Shown in pieces: positions 11,732-23,674 of a DNA stretch of 64,000 nt (position 1 is the first letter of the stretch; every line of letters begins with the position of its first letter). Below the pieces are notes generated by a model. The model was not told the origin of the DNA. It saw only the letters and a list, made by a program, of their open reading frames with translations, and made no database searches. Source of the DNA: Cristatella mucedo (taxonomy: Eukaryota; Bryozoa; Phylactolaemata; Cristatellidae); assembly GCA_009760855.2 (NCBI GenBank), contig WPIO01000093.1, positions 1,575,659 through 1,639,658 on the forward strand. The letters run 5' to 3'. Both the position numbers and the translations under genes were made by a program.

Positions 11732-14024
11732 CCTCCTGCCTTAGACTATACCTTGTGTCTCCTGTTTGCTAGCCTAGGAAGTTGGGTCTACGAAAGACAT
11801 GCTTATCGTTCCCGTGAGCTGGCTGCACGGTCGGAATGCCGAGTCTGCTGCCGCCACTGGCAAGACTCGTGGGCAGAGGCCATTGTGGCTAACCCGGCCA
11901 GAGTGACTTCATGGAGGGTAACCCTCCTGTTGATGCATGCGGTGCCTGCCATGCTTGAGCATGTACCCATTGGTGATTGCATCAGTGCAGAACGTTTTGC
12001 CATATATAACGTCACTTAAATCATCCCCAGATTTCTTGTGTGGGTTTTGACAATGGCTGCTGTCGAGATAGTCGAACTGCCCAATAAACAGTTAGATTGG
12101 GCATACCCTGTTTACTTGTATGTTATGGTATTTTTGCTTCATCGGCTCCGAGAGATTAAAATGGGTGTCTCATTTTGAAGCCAAGGGAAGCAGATTCTGA
12201 GCTCTGAAGATGCCAGGAAAAAATACTGCGATCGTATATAACGTACCCGGACGTCAATGAACTTGTCCAGTGAACTCTCAAGTAATTTCCCTTGATGCTG
12301 CATGCAGTCAGCAGTAGAAACGTGCCATGATTATGCCAAGGGGAGGGGCAAACTTGGTTTAGGAAGGGAGGTCGGATCTGTCATATGAGCGATGTAGGAA
12401 TAGACAGCTTGCCATCGGCTTAAGAAGTAGCTGGCTGCTCCGCCTTAGGGTCGGTCTAGTTGCAGGATGGTCTGCTGTTCATCTTCAGTGCTGTGCTCAC
12501 AGGTGTGTATTCATGTATATACATATACTAGCCAATTCCCAGTATGTAAAATCACGGGAAATTCCACGTGACTTCTGCTTCTTCCTCAGTCTCTTTGGCA
12601 CTTTGCTCTGGCATGACTGACAAGCGGCTTCAGCTTGGCGAATTGGTCGTACTTCTGCTCCTTCCTTAATAATTATGATAATAGTTATTATAATTCGCTC
12701 CTTCCTTATTCTCACCGGTGGTCCGTTGTTGCTGGTGGGAACGGCTCCTTCTTTCAGGCGCTGCTGTGCCGTTGCTGAGCTTCTTCTAGCAGGTCTCTCT
12801 CTGCGACACGTTGCCGCTGTCGGTGTGAGAAAAGCCTATTTCTTTCGGCTTCTGCAGTTGCTGGATCTTGATTTGTCATTCATCCAAACAATTTAACGGC
12901 TTCGAATTTAAAGAGTCTACCGTTAGTTAGTTTGCAGCCATCTAACAAAGCTAGTAAAACTCGCGCCTTTCATAAATTGGGCAGCTTTCCAATACTCCTG
13001 TTCAGCTACCCCAAGCTGAAGGACTGAAAGCTTGGCACTTCGGACGTTAAGCCGTGGCTCTGCTTTGAAAACTCTCAAGTTCAAACCCTTTTAATTGGGG
13101 TTTATCTTCTTTTCGGGGAAATGTGGTATATACGAACGCCTATAATAAGCAATTTTGTTAGTCCGTAAGTTCAAGTCACGAACGTCACATTTACACTGTT
13201 CTTCGTGATGTATTTACAACGAGGGTACAGCAAGGGTAATTGGCAAAAATGGTGGTATAATTTGCTAATTTGCTTGTTGTTGCAACATACACTCGGAATA
13301 GTGTCAATTGAACATTGAAATGCTACGAGTTTATAATAATAATAGTGATACATTTGTATAGCACCCTCAGAGAACTGAATTTCTTACTTGGCACATTCAT
13401 ATGCCTAACGTCAAGTACAGTTTAACGATACAGTGCATCTACTCGATGAATTCGAATGTTCCCATTTGATGTCAGAAACTGTAGCTGCCTGCCAACAGTT
13501 GTAATGCTATTCTGAGACTTTTCAGCATTTCCAGGAGCACACAGTGGCAAAAGGTACTCACTTTCAAGCAATTATGAAAAATCGTGAGCAATTCAGACTA
13601 TCTCCTCTGGCATTTGCATAAAGACTTTCACAGTTCACAGTTAGCAAACAAATGGAGCAGCCAACGTGGCACTTGGCAGAAGTTGCAATTTCTTAACGAT
13701 ACGTTTAACTTTAAATGGAATAATATGTTGACCCCCCCCCACAGACAATATTAGTGCAAAAAGAAAGACCTATTCTGGCGAGTATAAGAAACGGTCGTGA
13801 GGGATTTCCGGTCCATGAATCCTTCGACTTGATAAAGTGCTGCCTAGCCTAAATGCCAGTAGAAGCTCCAAACTGGATTCTCAACAAATGTGATGTTACA
13901 GCAGATGAAGTTTTGTAGCTTGATGTGCCTCCAAGGCGAGCCTGCACCACCACCAGCACTGCTACCATAGCGTCTTCGTCATCATTGGGTCTCGGTTGAG
14001 CCTCATTTTTCTCTTTCTTTGCAG
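11732..14024 (+). other. Intron remainder, NFX1-like gene
   Basis: It lies between a LINE-A tail and the R3H exon. The only repeat recognised is a short LINE-A tail at 13332-13402, plus a C(9) run near 13732. No exon was found. Confidence 0.5.
13332..13402 (-). mobile_element. LINE-A 3' tail, very short
   Basis: Only the AATAATAAT tail and about 55 bp of the 3' end (GCACCCTCAGAGAACTGAAT) are present. This is extreme 5' truncation. Confidence 0.7.
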
Positions 14025-14179
14025 GACAAGCGGCAATACTTGCGGCAGCTGGTTCACTCTTTCCCACCGATGAATTACGATCGTAGACGTTTAATCCACG
14101 AACTCGCTGCTTTCTACGGCTGCACGAGCGAGAGCCAGGACTGTGAGCCCAACAAGAGTGTAGTCGTGACGGCCGTCAG
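14025..14179 (+). CDS. NFX1: NFX1-like exon: R3H domain
   Basis: The acceptor TTTTTCTCTTTCTTTGCAG and donor CAG|GTGGGA bound 155 bp. The peptide holds the R3H signature: [20 protein letters not shown] with the R..H pair (RRLIH), then [17 protein letters not shown]3H binds single-stranded nucleic acid. The HSFPPMN and VVVTAVR flanks are specific to the NFX1/shuttle-craft group. Phase 0 in, phase 2 out, consistent with both neighbours. Confidence 0.85.
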
Positions 14180-14223
14180 GTGGGAGCAAGGCAGGCACCT
14201 TTGGGGGCACCCTAAGAGGATCT

Positions 14224-14224
<1 letters not shown>

Positions 14225-14266
<42 letters not shown>
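14225..14266 (+). repeat. (CT)n microsatellite
   Basis: An uninterrupted CT run of about 21 units lies in the intron just after the R3H exon. Confidence 0.95.
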
Positions 14267-14267
<1 letters not shown>

Positions 14268-14323
14268 CTACATCTGGGTTGCTAAACCGGTGCCGATTTT
14301 ATTACTTTAACGCCAATGTACAG

Positions 14324-14434
14324 GCACAAGTGCTGGATGCCGTCGGTGACATTGTTGACGGCTGTGCAGAAGGACCTTCATCCGAAGCCCCCTCCACCAA
14401 TTTCGTACGATGCACATGACGAGGAGGCTGTACG
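14324..14434 (+). CDS. NFX1: NFX1-like exon after R3H
   Basis: Acceptor GCCAATGTACAG, donor ACG|GTGAGT. It completes the last R3H Arg codon across the splice and encodes MPSVTLLTAVQKDL and KPPPPISYDAHDEEAV, matching the P...L..V......PPPPI stretch that follows R3H in NFX1. The terminal exon was not recognised further downstream, where LINEs and SINEs crowd the sequence. Confidence 0.75.
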
Positions 14435-14696
14435 GTGAGTGTGCTACTGAAGCCTTTAGTGTCTGTGCAAGTCTGCTTGTCTGCTTCACCTTGTCCTCTG
14501 TCCTTGGCTGGCAATCAAAATGTCGATGCTGTTTCCTATGCTGCCTTATTAGATAGAACTCTTTCGTTGTGAGCAGTATGCGGTTGCCTGAGTTTAAAAT
14601 GAAAGGTTCTATTCATTGTCGAACTTCTGGCGAGAAAATGTTGCTCCTTTTTGAAAGCTTGAGGTGCTTAACCTGACTGCACGGGATCCGTTTGGT

Positions 14697-15003
14697 AATA
14701 ATAATAATAAATTTGATATAAGGCCCTCAGAGAACTCAATCTCTTGCTAGGCACATTTGCTGCAAAGGAAGCACGATCGAATGGCTTGTGGTAGCATGCT
14801 CAATAAACAACAAGATTAACATGGTTAGTGGTGCCATGCAAAGAGTCAGCATGCAAGTTGGTTGGTGGCTGTGTGCACAGAGTCAGCATGCATAAGTGCA
14901 TAAAGGGCAAATCACAGGGACCCAGTAAATGCTGGGATAAATAAATGCGCTTTTAGTTACTTTTTAAATATGAACAAGTCAGGAGATGTGACGAAAGTCA
15001 TGT
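14697..15003 (-). mobile_element. LINE-A related 3' end (diverged subfamily A2)
   Basis: AATAATAATAATAA tail, then GGCCCTCAGAGAACTCAATC and the CACAGGGACCCA..AAATGCTG region. It shares the variant TTGTGGTAGCATGCTCAATA block with copies at 36.0 and 38.4 kb, which defines the A2 subfamily. Confidence 0.75.
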
Positions 15004-15167
15004 TTACCGGAATGGGACTAGACTGAGCCAAAACGACTAGCCTAGTTGTTGGAAACCATGGAAAAGCTTTTTAGGGGAATCCCTGCCCAGCAGCATGGCC
15101 ACGATGCCATGATTTTAGTAAGGAGGGTGATTAAGATTGACCTAGGTTGCAAGTGTAAACCCTGGGT

Positions 15168-15350
15168 CGTAGACCAGGGATAAGGTGCTTGCTCTTTCTC
15201 GACCCTTGTCGCAGGTTCGAGTCCTGCAGTTGAGATCTCCTGCTGCCTACTGTTTCCTGCATATCGAGATCTGCTGTTGCCTACGCAAGCAGTGGTAATA
15301 GCCGTTAAGGCTCTTCTATCTATGTATAAATGAGGCAGTAGAACCAGTTA
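15168..15350 (+). mobile_element. tRNA-derived SINE copy 4
   Basis: Tail-proximal body GCAAGCAGTGGTAATAGCCG, B box GCAGGTTCGAGTCCTGC and a partial tRNA-like head are visible. An internal duplication of the GAGATCTGCTG segment lengthens the body. Confidence 0.75.
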
Positions 15351-16184
15351 ATCTTTAACTTTTTTTAGTTAACCAACTTTTTTACTCTAAATGGTAATTA
15401 AAGTCAAGCTGTGAGACGTAAGGGGGTATGTCCTCAAAATGGTCAAAAATGTTAATTGAAGCATGCAGAAAATCTTGATTGTCAAGGTATCTTTTTTCCA
15501 TGTATCTCGCGTCTTAAGCAGTTGATTGCATTAGGTATGAGCATTGGGCAGAGTTTGCCGTTCCTGCCCTTGGTTTCACAGTCTCAGTTGACAGCATATT
15601 TATCCAATGTCCCTCAGAACAATGATTTAGCTGTATCGTTGTTTCAAATAGACTGTTGGCAGCAAGTGCTTTGTGGATCCGAGACTCTAACGCTCGCTTC
15701 CTCAAATTTTTCACAACTGCTTTTCCTCAGCTACCGATTCTGGCACATTCTTTCTAGTGATCCTGCTACTGCTACTTGTATGCTTTCTAGATTGCTGCTC
15801 CTCCCGACTCGATGCTGCTGCTGCTGCTGCTGCTCACCTTTGTTGCACAAGATGAAGCCTGCTAGCTACTGTTTGAACACTAGGCTTTGACCAAGCTGTG
15901 CACTACAATCCATTGGCATGCCTGCTTAGCCTTTGTAAGAGTTGCAGAGACATGCTTACTATCAGCACTAAATTCGTAACATTGGTCTGAAAATGCAGAA
16001 GAGATTGTTGTGTGCATGTACCGCTGTTGGTATATTTAGTCCATCTTTGTAATTGAAAATGTCGAGGTTTTTGTCTTCAATGAATGTATATTCAACAATT
16101 ATCCTGCTTCTTATCTGAGTTAACAGAAGAGCTTGCCGTGATGTGGTCATCACACATAATTACTTTTAAGAATTGTTCAGAATA
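15351..16184. other. No gene; (CTG)n run
   Basis: A 144-codon frame (15456-15890) crosses a CTG run near 15812-15834 and has no recognisable domain or splice context. I treat it as chance. Confidence 0.4.
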
Positions 16185-17636
16185 TTCCACAGAGTCAGCA
16201 TTGCTTCGGGTATACAACGACCTACTTAGGAATGCAGACATGGGTAGAGTGTCTCTTCTTGTTTTGCTCGATCTTTCGGCAGCTTTTGATACCATCGATC
16301 ACAAAGTACTTCTAGAGCGCCTCTCATCTCGCCTGGGCATCACTGGCACTGCTCTGTAGTGGTTCAGGTCCTATCTCAGTGGGAGACTCCAGAGTGTTGA
16401 CGTGAATGGACAAAGATCATCTGAAGTACCTCTAAAATATGGAGTACCTCAGAGCTCCGTGCTAGGTCCGGTTCTTTTCACGGTTTATACTCTGCCTCTC
16501 GCTGATGTGATTGCCAAGCACAATCTAGGCTTTCACTTCTATGCGGATGACACTCAGTTGTACCTTTGCTTTGATCCCTCCCAGCCTTCGAGCACCTCAA
16601 ATTCTCTCAACTCACTTGCTGCATGCATTGATGACATCCGATCATGGATGGCAGCAAATTTTCTAAAACTAAACGATGATAAAACTAACTTACTAGTTAT
16701 GGGCAAACCTAGTGTTATTCAGAAATTGGAAAGGCCGACTTTCAAAATTGGCTCTGCCAGCATATCTCCAGTTGCATCAGCTCGAAATCTAGGTGTCATA
16801 TTCCAAAGCGACCTCTCGTTAGACGACCACATCAGCTCCACAGTCAAATCAGCCTATTTTCAGCTTCATAACATTGCTAAAATTAGGGCTTGTTTAGATA
16901 AGGATACCACGTCCAAGTTGGTCCATGCATTCGTGACATCTCGTCTCGACTTCTGCAACTCACTGCTTACTGGCCTACCAGCATGTGCGATCAGGCGATT
17001 GCAACTGGTGCAAAACTCTGCAGCTAGGCTTGTCTGTCGTGAGCGTCGCAGTTGCCACATTACTCCACTTCTCGCCGACCTGCACTGGTTACCAGTCAAG
17101 CGACGGATTGACTTCAAGGTTTTGTCGCTCACTTTTAGGTCTCTTCATTCTATGGCTCCAGCCTATCTTTCAGATATACTACCCCATCAGGCAAAGCATC
17201 GTACCACTCGCTTTTCGGAATCCAACAGTCTAGAAATACCTCGTACAAACCTTAAATCCTTTGGAGACCGTGCATTTAGCTCGTATGCTCCCACAGCCTG
17301 GAACTCCCTCCCGACCTGCATCAGAACATCCCCTGACCTGACCACATTTAAAAGAAACTTAAAAACATACCTATTTAGGACAGCATTTAGTGGGTCCTTG
17401 TGATTCGTCCTCGATGTGCTTATGCGTGCTGACACTGTTCATGCTGCCACTAACCACATTTGCATGCTGACCCAGTGCATGTAACCCCTAACCATGTTAT
17501 TCATTTTGTTTGTTTTTCAAGCATGATTTTACTTACTATTCTATTGCGTATCACTTTGCAGCAAATGTAAAGCGCCTAGAAAGAGATTAAGTTCTCTGAG
17601 GGCGCTTTATCAAGTGCAATATTATTATTATTATTA
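16185..17636 (+). mobile_element. LINE-A copy with most of the RT, one stop codon
   Basis: 5'-truncated CR1/L2-type element. RT motifs in order: LLDLSAAFDTIDH (motif A), GVPQ.SVLGPVLFTVYTLPL, FHFYADDTQLYL (motif C), LKLNDDKTNLLVMG, then the thumb and [15 protein letters not shown] at 16357-16359 breaks the frame. The 333-codon frame 16402-17403 is otherwise open. It ends in (ATT)n at 17620-17636. RT in these elements makes cDNA at a nicked target, and this copy cannot do so on its own. Confidence 0.9.
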
Positions 17637-17637
17637 T

Positions 17638-17937
17638 TCAGCCATTTACCTTGTTCATTATGTCTGATGATTTAAGAGTATAATATAGTTTGTATTGATA
17701 TTTGACTTGACATAACTGAGAACATGTGCAAATGCAACGATACTGTGCATTATACCTTAAAGAAGTCGTATATCTAGTGATTTTTGTACAGCTGAAGCAC
17801 CATTTGGAGGGTGAAATGGTTATCTTTATCATTGGATTGGGAACAGAGAACTTTTCGATTTCCCTACTCCAAACTTCACAATAATTATTATAATAATTAA
17901 ACATGTATGTAGCAACCTAACTAAAGCTCTTTAGATT
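17638..17937. other. No feature recognised
   Basis: Short AT-rich spacer between a LINE-A tail and a SINE fragment. Confidence 0.4.
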
Positions 17938-18030
17938 GTGGCCCTTGTTTGGCCCAAGGTTAATGGCTTGCCTTTAACTGCCAAGGTCATGGGCTCGAGC
18001 CCTGCAGCAAATTTGAAGCACCCGCATGGA
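17938..18030 (+). mobile_element. SINE fragment (copy 5)
   Basis: Only the tRNA-like head survives, with an A-box-like TGGCTTGCC and B box GGGCTCGAGCCCTGCAG. The body is replaced by unrelated DNA running into a microsatellite. Confidence 0.5.
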
Positions 18031-18063
18031 GATATAGTTCTCTTGGTGCATTGTACAATTGAA

Positions 18064-18095
18064 TTATATATATATATATATATATATATAGATAT

Positions 18096-18130
<35 letters not shown>

Positions 18131-18175
18131 TGTATATATATATATATAGATAGATAGATAGATAGATAGATAGAT
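18064..18175 (+). repeat. (TA)n/(GATA)n microsatellite
   Basis: Two (TA)n runs alternate with two (GATA)n runs over about 110 bp. Confidence 0.95.
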
Positions 18176-18239
18176 TCTTCGTATGTGCTGGAAGGAAGCA
18201 TGTATATTAGCTGTTGATAGCATTATCTTAGTAAGAAGT

Positions 18240-18960
18240 AAGTTCTATGCTTTCGGATCAGAGGGGCTGAAAGTACTGTGTCCAAAGGTTTTGAGGTTCA
18301 TTAGAGGCTATAACCATTCAACCATAGTAAGAAAAGCTGGTGGTGTGATGAGACATGTATTGAGGAAGTACTTCAGATAGGTTGCCTGGAGAGAGAGAGA
18401 GAGCAAACGAATGGACGTACAAGTTATTGACAGAACCTCGAATTGATACGTTGCCTGATAGAGAGTTTGTGCATGTGGGTAAGCTGCATTGTAATGGCAG
18501 TAAGGCGGTGTAGCAGCTAAAGTATTTTTGGCAGAAAAGCTAGCTGCTGAGTCTTTTCCTTGCTGTAAGCATCATACTGCACAATAGAAAGACCTGGCTG
18601 TGCACAGTGTTACAGAAGTTTCGATGGATGTCACGCCAGTTTGGCTGTGATATCCTCACCTAAGAAAGTCCGAATTTTTTGATGTCATGTAGCTAAAAGT
18701 AGGCCGACTTGCCTGCAGAGATGATGATAAGTCATCTATTGAAAGGTAGTTTTAGAACAGAGTCGCCAGATTTTTCACTGGTGTAGTCATCTAGTGCAGG
18801 ATAATTTACAGTCACCAGATTTCTTGCAAAGGCTAGTGATTTTTTGGCCGAGCCTATTCCGAGAGTTAAGTTTTCTAGTTCTTCTGAGTGACACTGGGCT
18901 TTTCCTTTACTATTAAGCTGGTTTCGTCATCTCATTCAGTTTGAGAAAGTTGGCTACTAT
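18240..18960 (-). mobile_element. Ancient LINE-A relic
   Basis: It is alignable only in patches with LINE-A minus-strand copies: CCAAAGGTTTTGAGGTTCAT, TGTCACGCCAG.TTGGC, AGTCCGAATTTTTTGATGTC. No reading frame is left. Confidence 0.55.
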
Positions 18961-20309
18961 CCAAGTGCAGGTATCAGGAAAACATGCAGCAATAAAGCTG
19001 GCTGAGTTCGAGATACTGGAAGACGGTCATAGATTAAAGTTGTATGGCACCTGTATTGAGATTTGATTTTCTAGGGATATGATCAAACGACATTATTATT
19101 ATTATCATCATCATTATTATTAGGCATAAGTAAAGTTGTGCTGAAAGTGTGGACACTAAGGGTGAGAAATCCCAGCCCCCAGCCAGACCGGATATATGAT
19201 TCGGCTTGCCATGTCCCATTGAGGCATCGCCAAGCAAGTGTCCCTGCCCCAACAGCCGATCGGGATTTTTGACTCTTAGTGGTTGTTTGTCTCAAAAAGT
19301 TTGAATTGTGATATCATTACTTCTTGGCAATTGTTAGTTTCCCTTATATGCTTGATCTCTGCTTACGACGGTGGTTTTTTTTGTTGCTTGCCTCCCCAGA
19401 AAGAGACACATTATAGTGGCATGTATTGTCCTTCCTTATAAGCAAACGTGCAGCTCTCTTTATAGTTATCAATCAGTTAGTGAGCTAGAAACGTGGGTCT
19501 CTTTCTGTTTCCATTGATTTGCAATGGCCTTCGTAGTGGTCATTTTTCATCCTTTATGATTGTCCGTGTAACTATTCTGCTCCTTGTATAACCTGTCCGT
19601 GTGTTTTGGTAATGTGTTGCTTATTATGTCGATTGGAGGTCCTTGAATAGATACTGCCGCTAGTGGCTGCCTACCTATTTGGTTGGTTCATAGGAAACTG
19701 TTCTGAACGCTATCCTGAGCTGTTAGCAAGACAAGTGAGATGGTTGCCTTATAGGGCCCCTTGGGTTAGGTGATATTTCTTCATGACCCTGGTCGTGTGT
19801 TTGAGTCCTTAAGGAGCCAAACCGTAACCGCCCACACTGCAAGACAAATTTTAAGAACTAAGGCTCTTCTGCAGCTACAGAAATGAGACTGGTGGGTAAA
19901 TCATTCGACTTTTCGATTTTACTTCACTGTCCACCGACTGGCGAGAAATCCTGTTACCGTCACGACCATGTGATCCATAAATCAATCAGGAAGCCAACCA
20001 TTTTATCTCTAGCTGGTTGGCCACTATGCATTTTATAGAAATACATTTGGCCGGAAGCAAGTTAGTGGTCTCTCTATTTACCACGGCCGTGTGTGTAAGT
20101 AATGCAAAGGGTGCATTGCAGCTTTGCACGTAGTTGAAGTTGTAAACATACACATTCATTCACGATTTGGCTTAGCACATAAGTGAAAATGTATTCTTGA
20201 GGCTTTAAAACTCTTGTGTTCGGCACCGAACAAAGAATAGTCTAGATAGCTATATCGGTAGAGACCTGGACACATCATCCAGAGGTTGCCGAATCGTTCC
20301 CTGCACATT
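18961..20309. other. No gene; one SINE copy inside
   Basis: An imperfect ATT/ATC run lies at 19094-19122 and a SINE at 19748-19890. The rest is unassigned. Confidence 0.4.
19748..19890 (+). mobile_element. tRNA-derived SINE copy 6, diverged
   Basis: A TTAGGTGATATTTCTTCATG head, a mutated B box (GTGTTTGAGTCC) and the body end AAGGCTCTTCTGCAGCTACA are recognisable. Confidence 0.6.
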
Positions 20310-22640
20310 TTTCCAGTGTATTTATCTCCATCTGTAACTTCACAAAGTCACAATGACTGTGTAGGTGTTACGATGGACCTATGGCACACTCAAAGCCCGA
20401 GCAGCTTTCTGTATGCATTCGGTAGCCACCAGACTTCATCTCGTTCAACAAAGAGAACGTGGGAAGCATAGCTGAGTCAGGAGAGCAGTTGAGATAGTAA
20501 GTAGCAGCTCAGGACGGCTTGCAAGGATGTGCCATAGTCGGCAGCAGGAGAGTAGATAAAGGATTGTGGAAGCGAGTTCCACAGTCTAGGACCCGAAGAG
20601 CAAAAGCTTCTGTTGCCAACGGTCTGTAAGCTTGGGGTAGAACTGCTAATGTACTAGCTATCCATAGAGGACCTGAGACCACGTGGAGGCTGAACCAGAT
20701 GCAGCAGTTCAGCTAGCTATGAAGGCGACAAGCCGTGGCAGGCCTTGTGGGTCAGCATAAGAACTTGACTCTGTATGCTTTGATCAACTGAAAGCCATCT
20801 AAGGTCTTTCAGCACCTGAGACACATGACCAAACCTCTGGGATTTGTAAATTATCCTTGCAGTCACATTTATTGCCATATGCAGAGCATATAGCTAGCAT
20901 CATAGCAGGCCTGGTAGTTTTTTCGGTAGCCCAACCAAAGTAGAATTGCAGTAATCTAGCAGAGACAGAACCAGGGAGCTAGTTAAAGGTTTTCGCAAGT
21001 CACTGTGGAAGACAGTTCCTAATCTTAGATATGGATCGGGCGTGGTGGCTAGACGTGGAAGCAGTCTTCTTAACGAAGCTGTATGTATTCCAAATTTAGG
21101 CATCTGTCGAGCACAATGCCTTAATTGTGAGCTCACTGTGACGGTCTCACCTATTAGAAGAGCAAAGTCTTCTAACTACATCTAGAATTGAATATCTGAA
21201 AGCCAGTCGTTCAACTTATCAAAGTCGTTCAACTTATCAGTCGCTGAAGCAGATTCCGGCACTTTAAATGACAAATACAACTAAGTATCGTCAGAATAAA
21301 AGTGGTAGCCTGTTCCATGGGCCCGGATCACTTTTCCCAGAGGTTGAGTATGGATGGAGAACACCAAAGGGCCGAGGACAGGGACTTTACAGGTGACTGG
21401 TCTGGTGGTTGAGACCTGACCCCCACACGGCACAGATTGAACACGATCAGATAAGGACGATTTGAACTATGCCAGTGCCTCGTCTGCCAAACCAATCGTA
21501 GTTCTCAATCGTTCGAATAGGATATTGTCTGATTGATCTAGCAGCGCTAGGGAAGTGGCATTCGCGTCTTCGTTGCTGCATAGGATATCACTGGTTACCG
21601 GTAAGAGAGCACCTTCAGTGGAGTGGAGTTCAGTGGAGTGAACCTAGAATGAAAATTTTTGAAATGTTTAGTGTGCACTACAAGCTGCCTAGCAACCATT
21701 TTTTACATCAATCTTTGAAGTTCTTACGCTGACCCACAAGGCCTGTCACGGCTTGGCTCCTTCGTACCTAGCTGAACTGCTGTACCAGTTTCAGCCTCTT
21801 TGCGCCCTCAGGTCCTGTGTGGACAATAAATTAACTGTTCCATTCCTCCACTTAAAGACCGTTGGCGACAGAAGCTTTAGCTCTGCAGGTCCTAGACTGT
21901 GGAACTCGCTTCCACAATTCTTAAACATCGACAACTACTCTCATGCTTCCGACTATGGATCATCCTTTTCAGCGGTCCTGAGCTGCTACTTTCATACTAC
22001 TCACTACCTCAACTGCTCTCCTGACTCTGCTATGCTTCACACTTTCTCTTTGTTGCATGAGACGAAGTCTGTTGGGTACCGAATGCGTACCGAAAGCCGC
22101 TTAGGCTGTGAGTGCGCTATACAAAACTCTCCTGTGTAACACCCACATGGTCTTTATGACTTTGTGGAGTTACAGACGGAGATACATTAATTACATCAAA
22201 ATTAAGAAGGGAAACAAACTGGGCGATACTTTGCATGGACTTCAGTATCAAAGCCATGCTTTTTCAAGTATTGGTCTAACGATGGACGATTAGAATGAGT
22301 TGAGTACAACTCCTGTTTCCAGAGAAGCATTAAAAATCTCAGTTATTGCTGGGCTAGGTTTGTCTGCCAGTGAAGACTACAGAGGGTTGATATAGGATCT
22401 TCAGGAGACGAGCTCTTTTTACTGAACTTATTAATTTAGCCACATCGTATGCAGAAACCTCGGGAAATCTCATACGGAAGGGCCCAGATTGCGATTCAAC
22501 AATTACTTTAGTTAGAGGGTGCTTCATGGAAGCACGAATGGGGGATATTTTTTCAGTGATGAAGGCTGAAAACTTGTCGGCCAAGCCGTTAATTCGGGCT
22601 TTATTCAACTGCAGCCAGTATAATTGTTCCATTTGCTCTA
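20310..22640 (-). mobile_element. LINE-B, old copy, split by a + strand LINE-B
   Basis: From its 3' tail (20310) to about 21718 and again from about 22204 to 22640, this follows the minus-strand LINE-B at 39.30-41.17 kb. It runs through the RT and into the linker between endonuclease and RT. Frames are broken throughout. At the endonuclease-RT junction (22525-22580) it keeps a sense codon where the 39-kb copy has a stop. Confidence 0.8.
21719..22203 (+). mobile_element. LINE-B 3' fragment nested in opposite-strand LINE-B
   Basis: A 128-codon frame (21753-22139) with LAELLYQFQPLCALRSC and FLHLKTVGDRSFSSAGPRLW, ending in the GGAGATACATTAATTACAT tail. Host LINE-B resumes on the other side in register, so this copy landed inside it. 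Confidence 0.8.
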
Positions 22641-22740
22641 TTTGCAGGACCCGGGCAAGTGCGTTGAAGTCTAGCATGAAAAGCACAAGTGAATCAACTG
22701 CCGACACGGTAGATTATTTTGATGTCACTGACTGACAGCT

Positions 22741-23674
22741 TGGTGGCTGAGAGCCGAGGTTATAAAACAGCATATGCTCGTACTCACATCGCTCTGTTTT
22801 CAAACATTTCGGCGATGCATTCGTTCATCATGGCAAGGCATCAGGAGTCTCCGATTTAATTATGACTTTTCTGGTCCGAACTATGAGCTGTTACTGCTAT
22901 GTGATTTTACCGGCTACCCAGGAGTAAAAGCGTTTGCTGACCAATAAAACCTCATGGATAAATAATGATTGCTAGGCTTGTTCCTTATGTCAAGATGTAC
23001 CATAGCGTTATTGAAATGGACTGCATCCCGAAGCCAGGACAACCCACTGTGCCTTATTGGGCGCACGTGTGAATGTTCTACAGGTGTATTTTAAAACTCA
23101 TGCATTGTATGAAGGTCATTTGGAATTTAGCTCATAGGCTGCTTCATAGGCTGAAGCGTAGTTAGCTTCGACTGCAGGAGAGAAAGAATAGCATTAATGA
23201 CCCGATAGCGTCCCACACGATAGTCATCATCACAGGCAGCCTCCACAGGTTGATAGCAGAAGCTTCAGTTCACACCATGGTAGCTTGTCAATCGGGTTGA
23301 TGCTGCTACTTACAGCCTTTAGTATCAGCCTCCTTTTCCCCTGAAGTCCTCTGGGCAGTAGCTTCACTTTCTCGTGCTTAAACAACGTTAGAAACTGAGA
23401 ATGTCGAGGAGCTCGACAGGAAAGAACTGAGGGCGAAATGGAAGATGTGTCAGGGAGAAAGCCTCACTCTGGATCGTTGAAACTGGTTGACTGGTTGACT
23501 ATCAAGACGGTCGTCTCCATCTCACATTGCCATCGCCAGGGAGAAGGTAATCCGGTCGCTAGAGAAGGAAGCTATGCAGGGCGTTTACTACCAGGGTAAG
23601 AAACAGTAGGCCTTTTAAGAGGTTGATGCACCTTGGGTTGGACGTGCAGGCCTGTAGCTGTCGCACATCGTTAG
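22741..23674. other. No gene recognised
   Basis: Unique-looking sequence between two LINE-B copies. No exon, RNA gene or repeat is supported. Confidence 0.4.

Noticed and set aside
15456..15890. 144-codon open frame as a gene
   Set aside because: Crosses a CTG microsatellite and lacks any recognisable motif. No matching splice sites for the NFX1-like gene.
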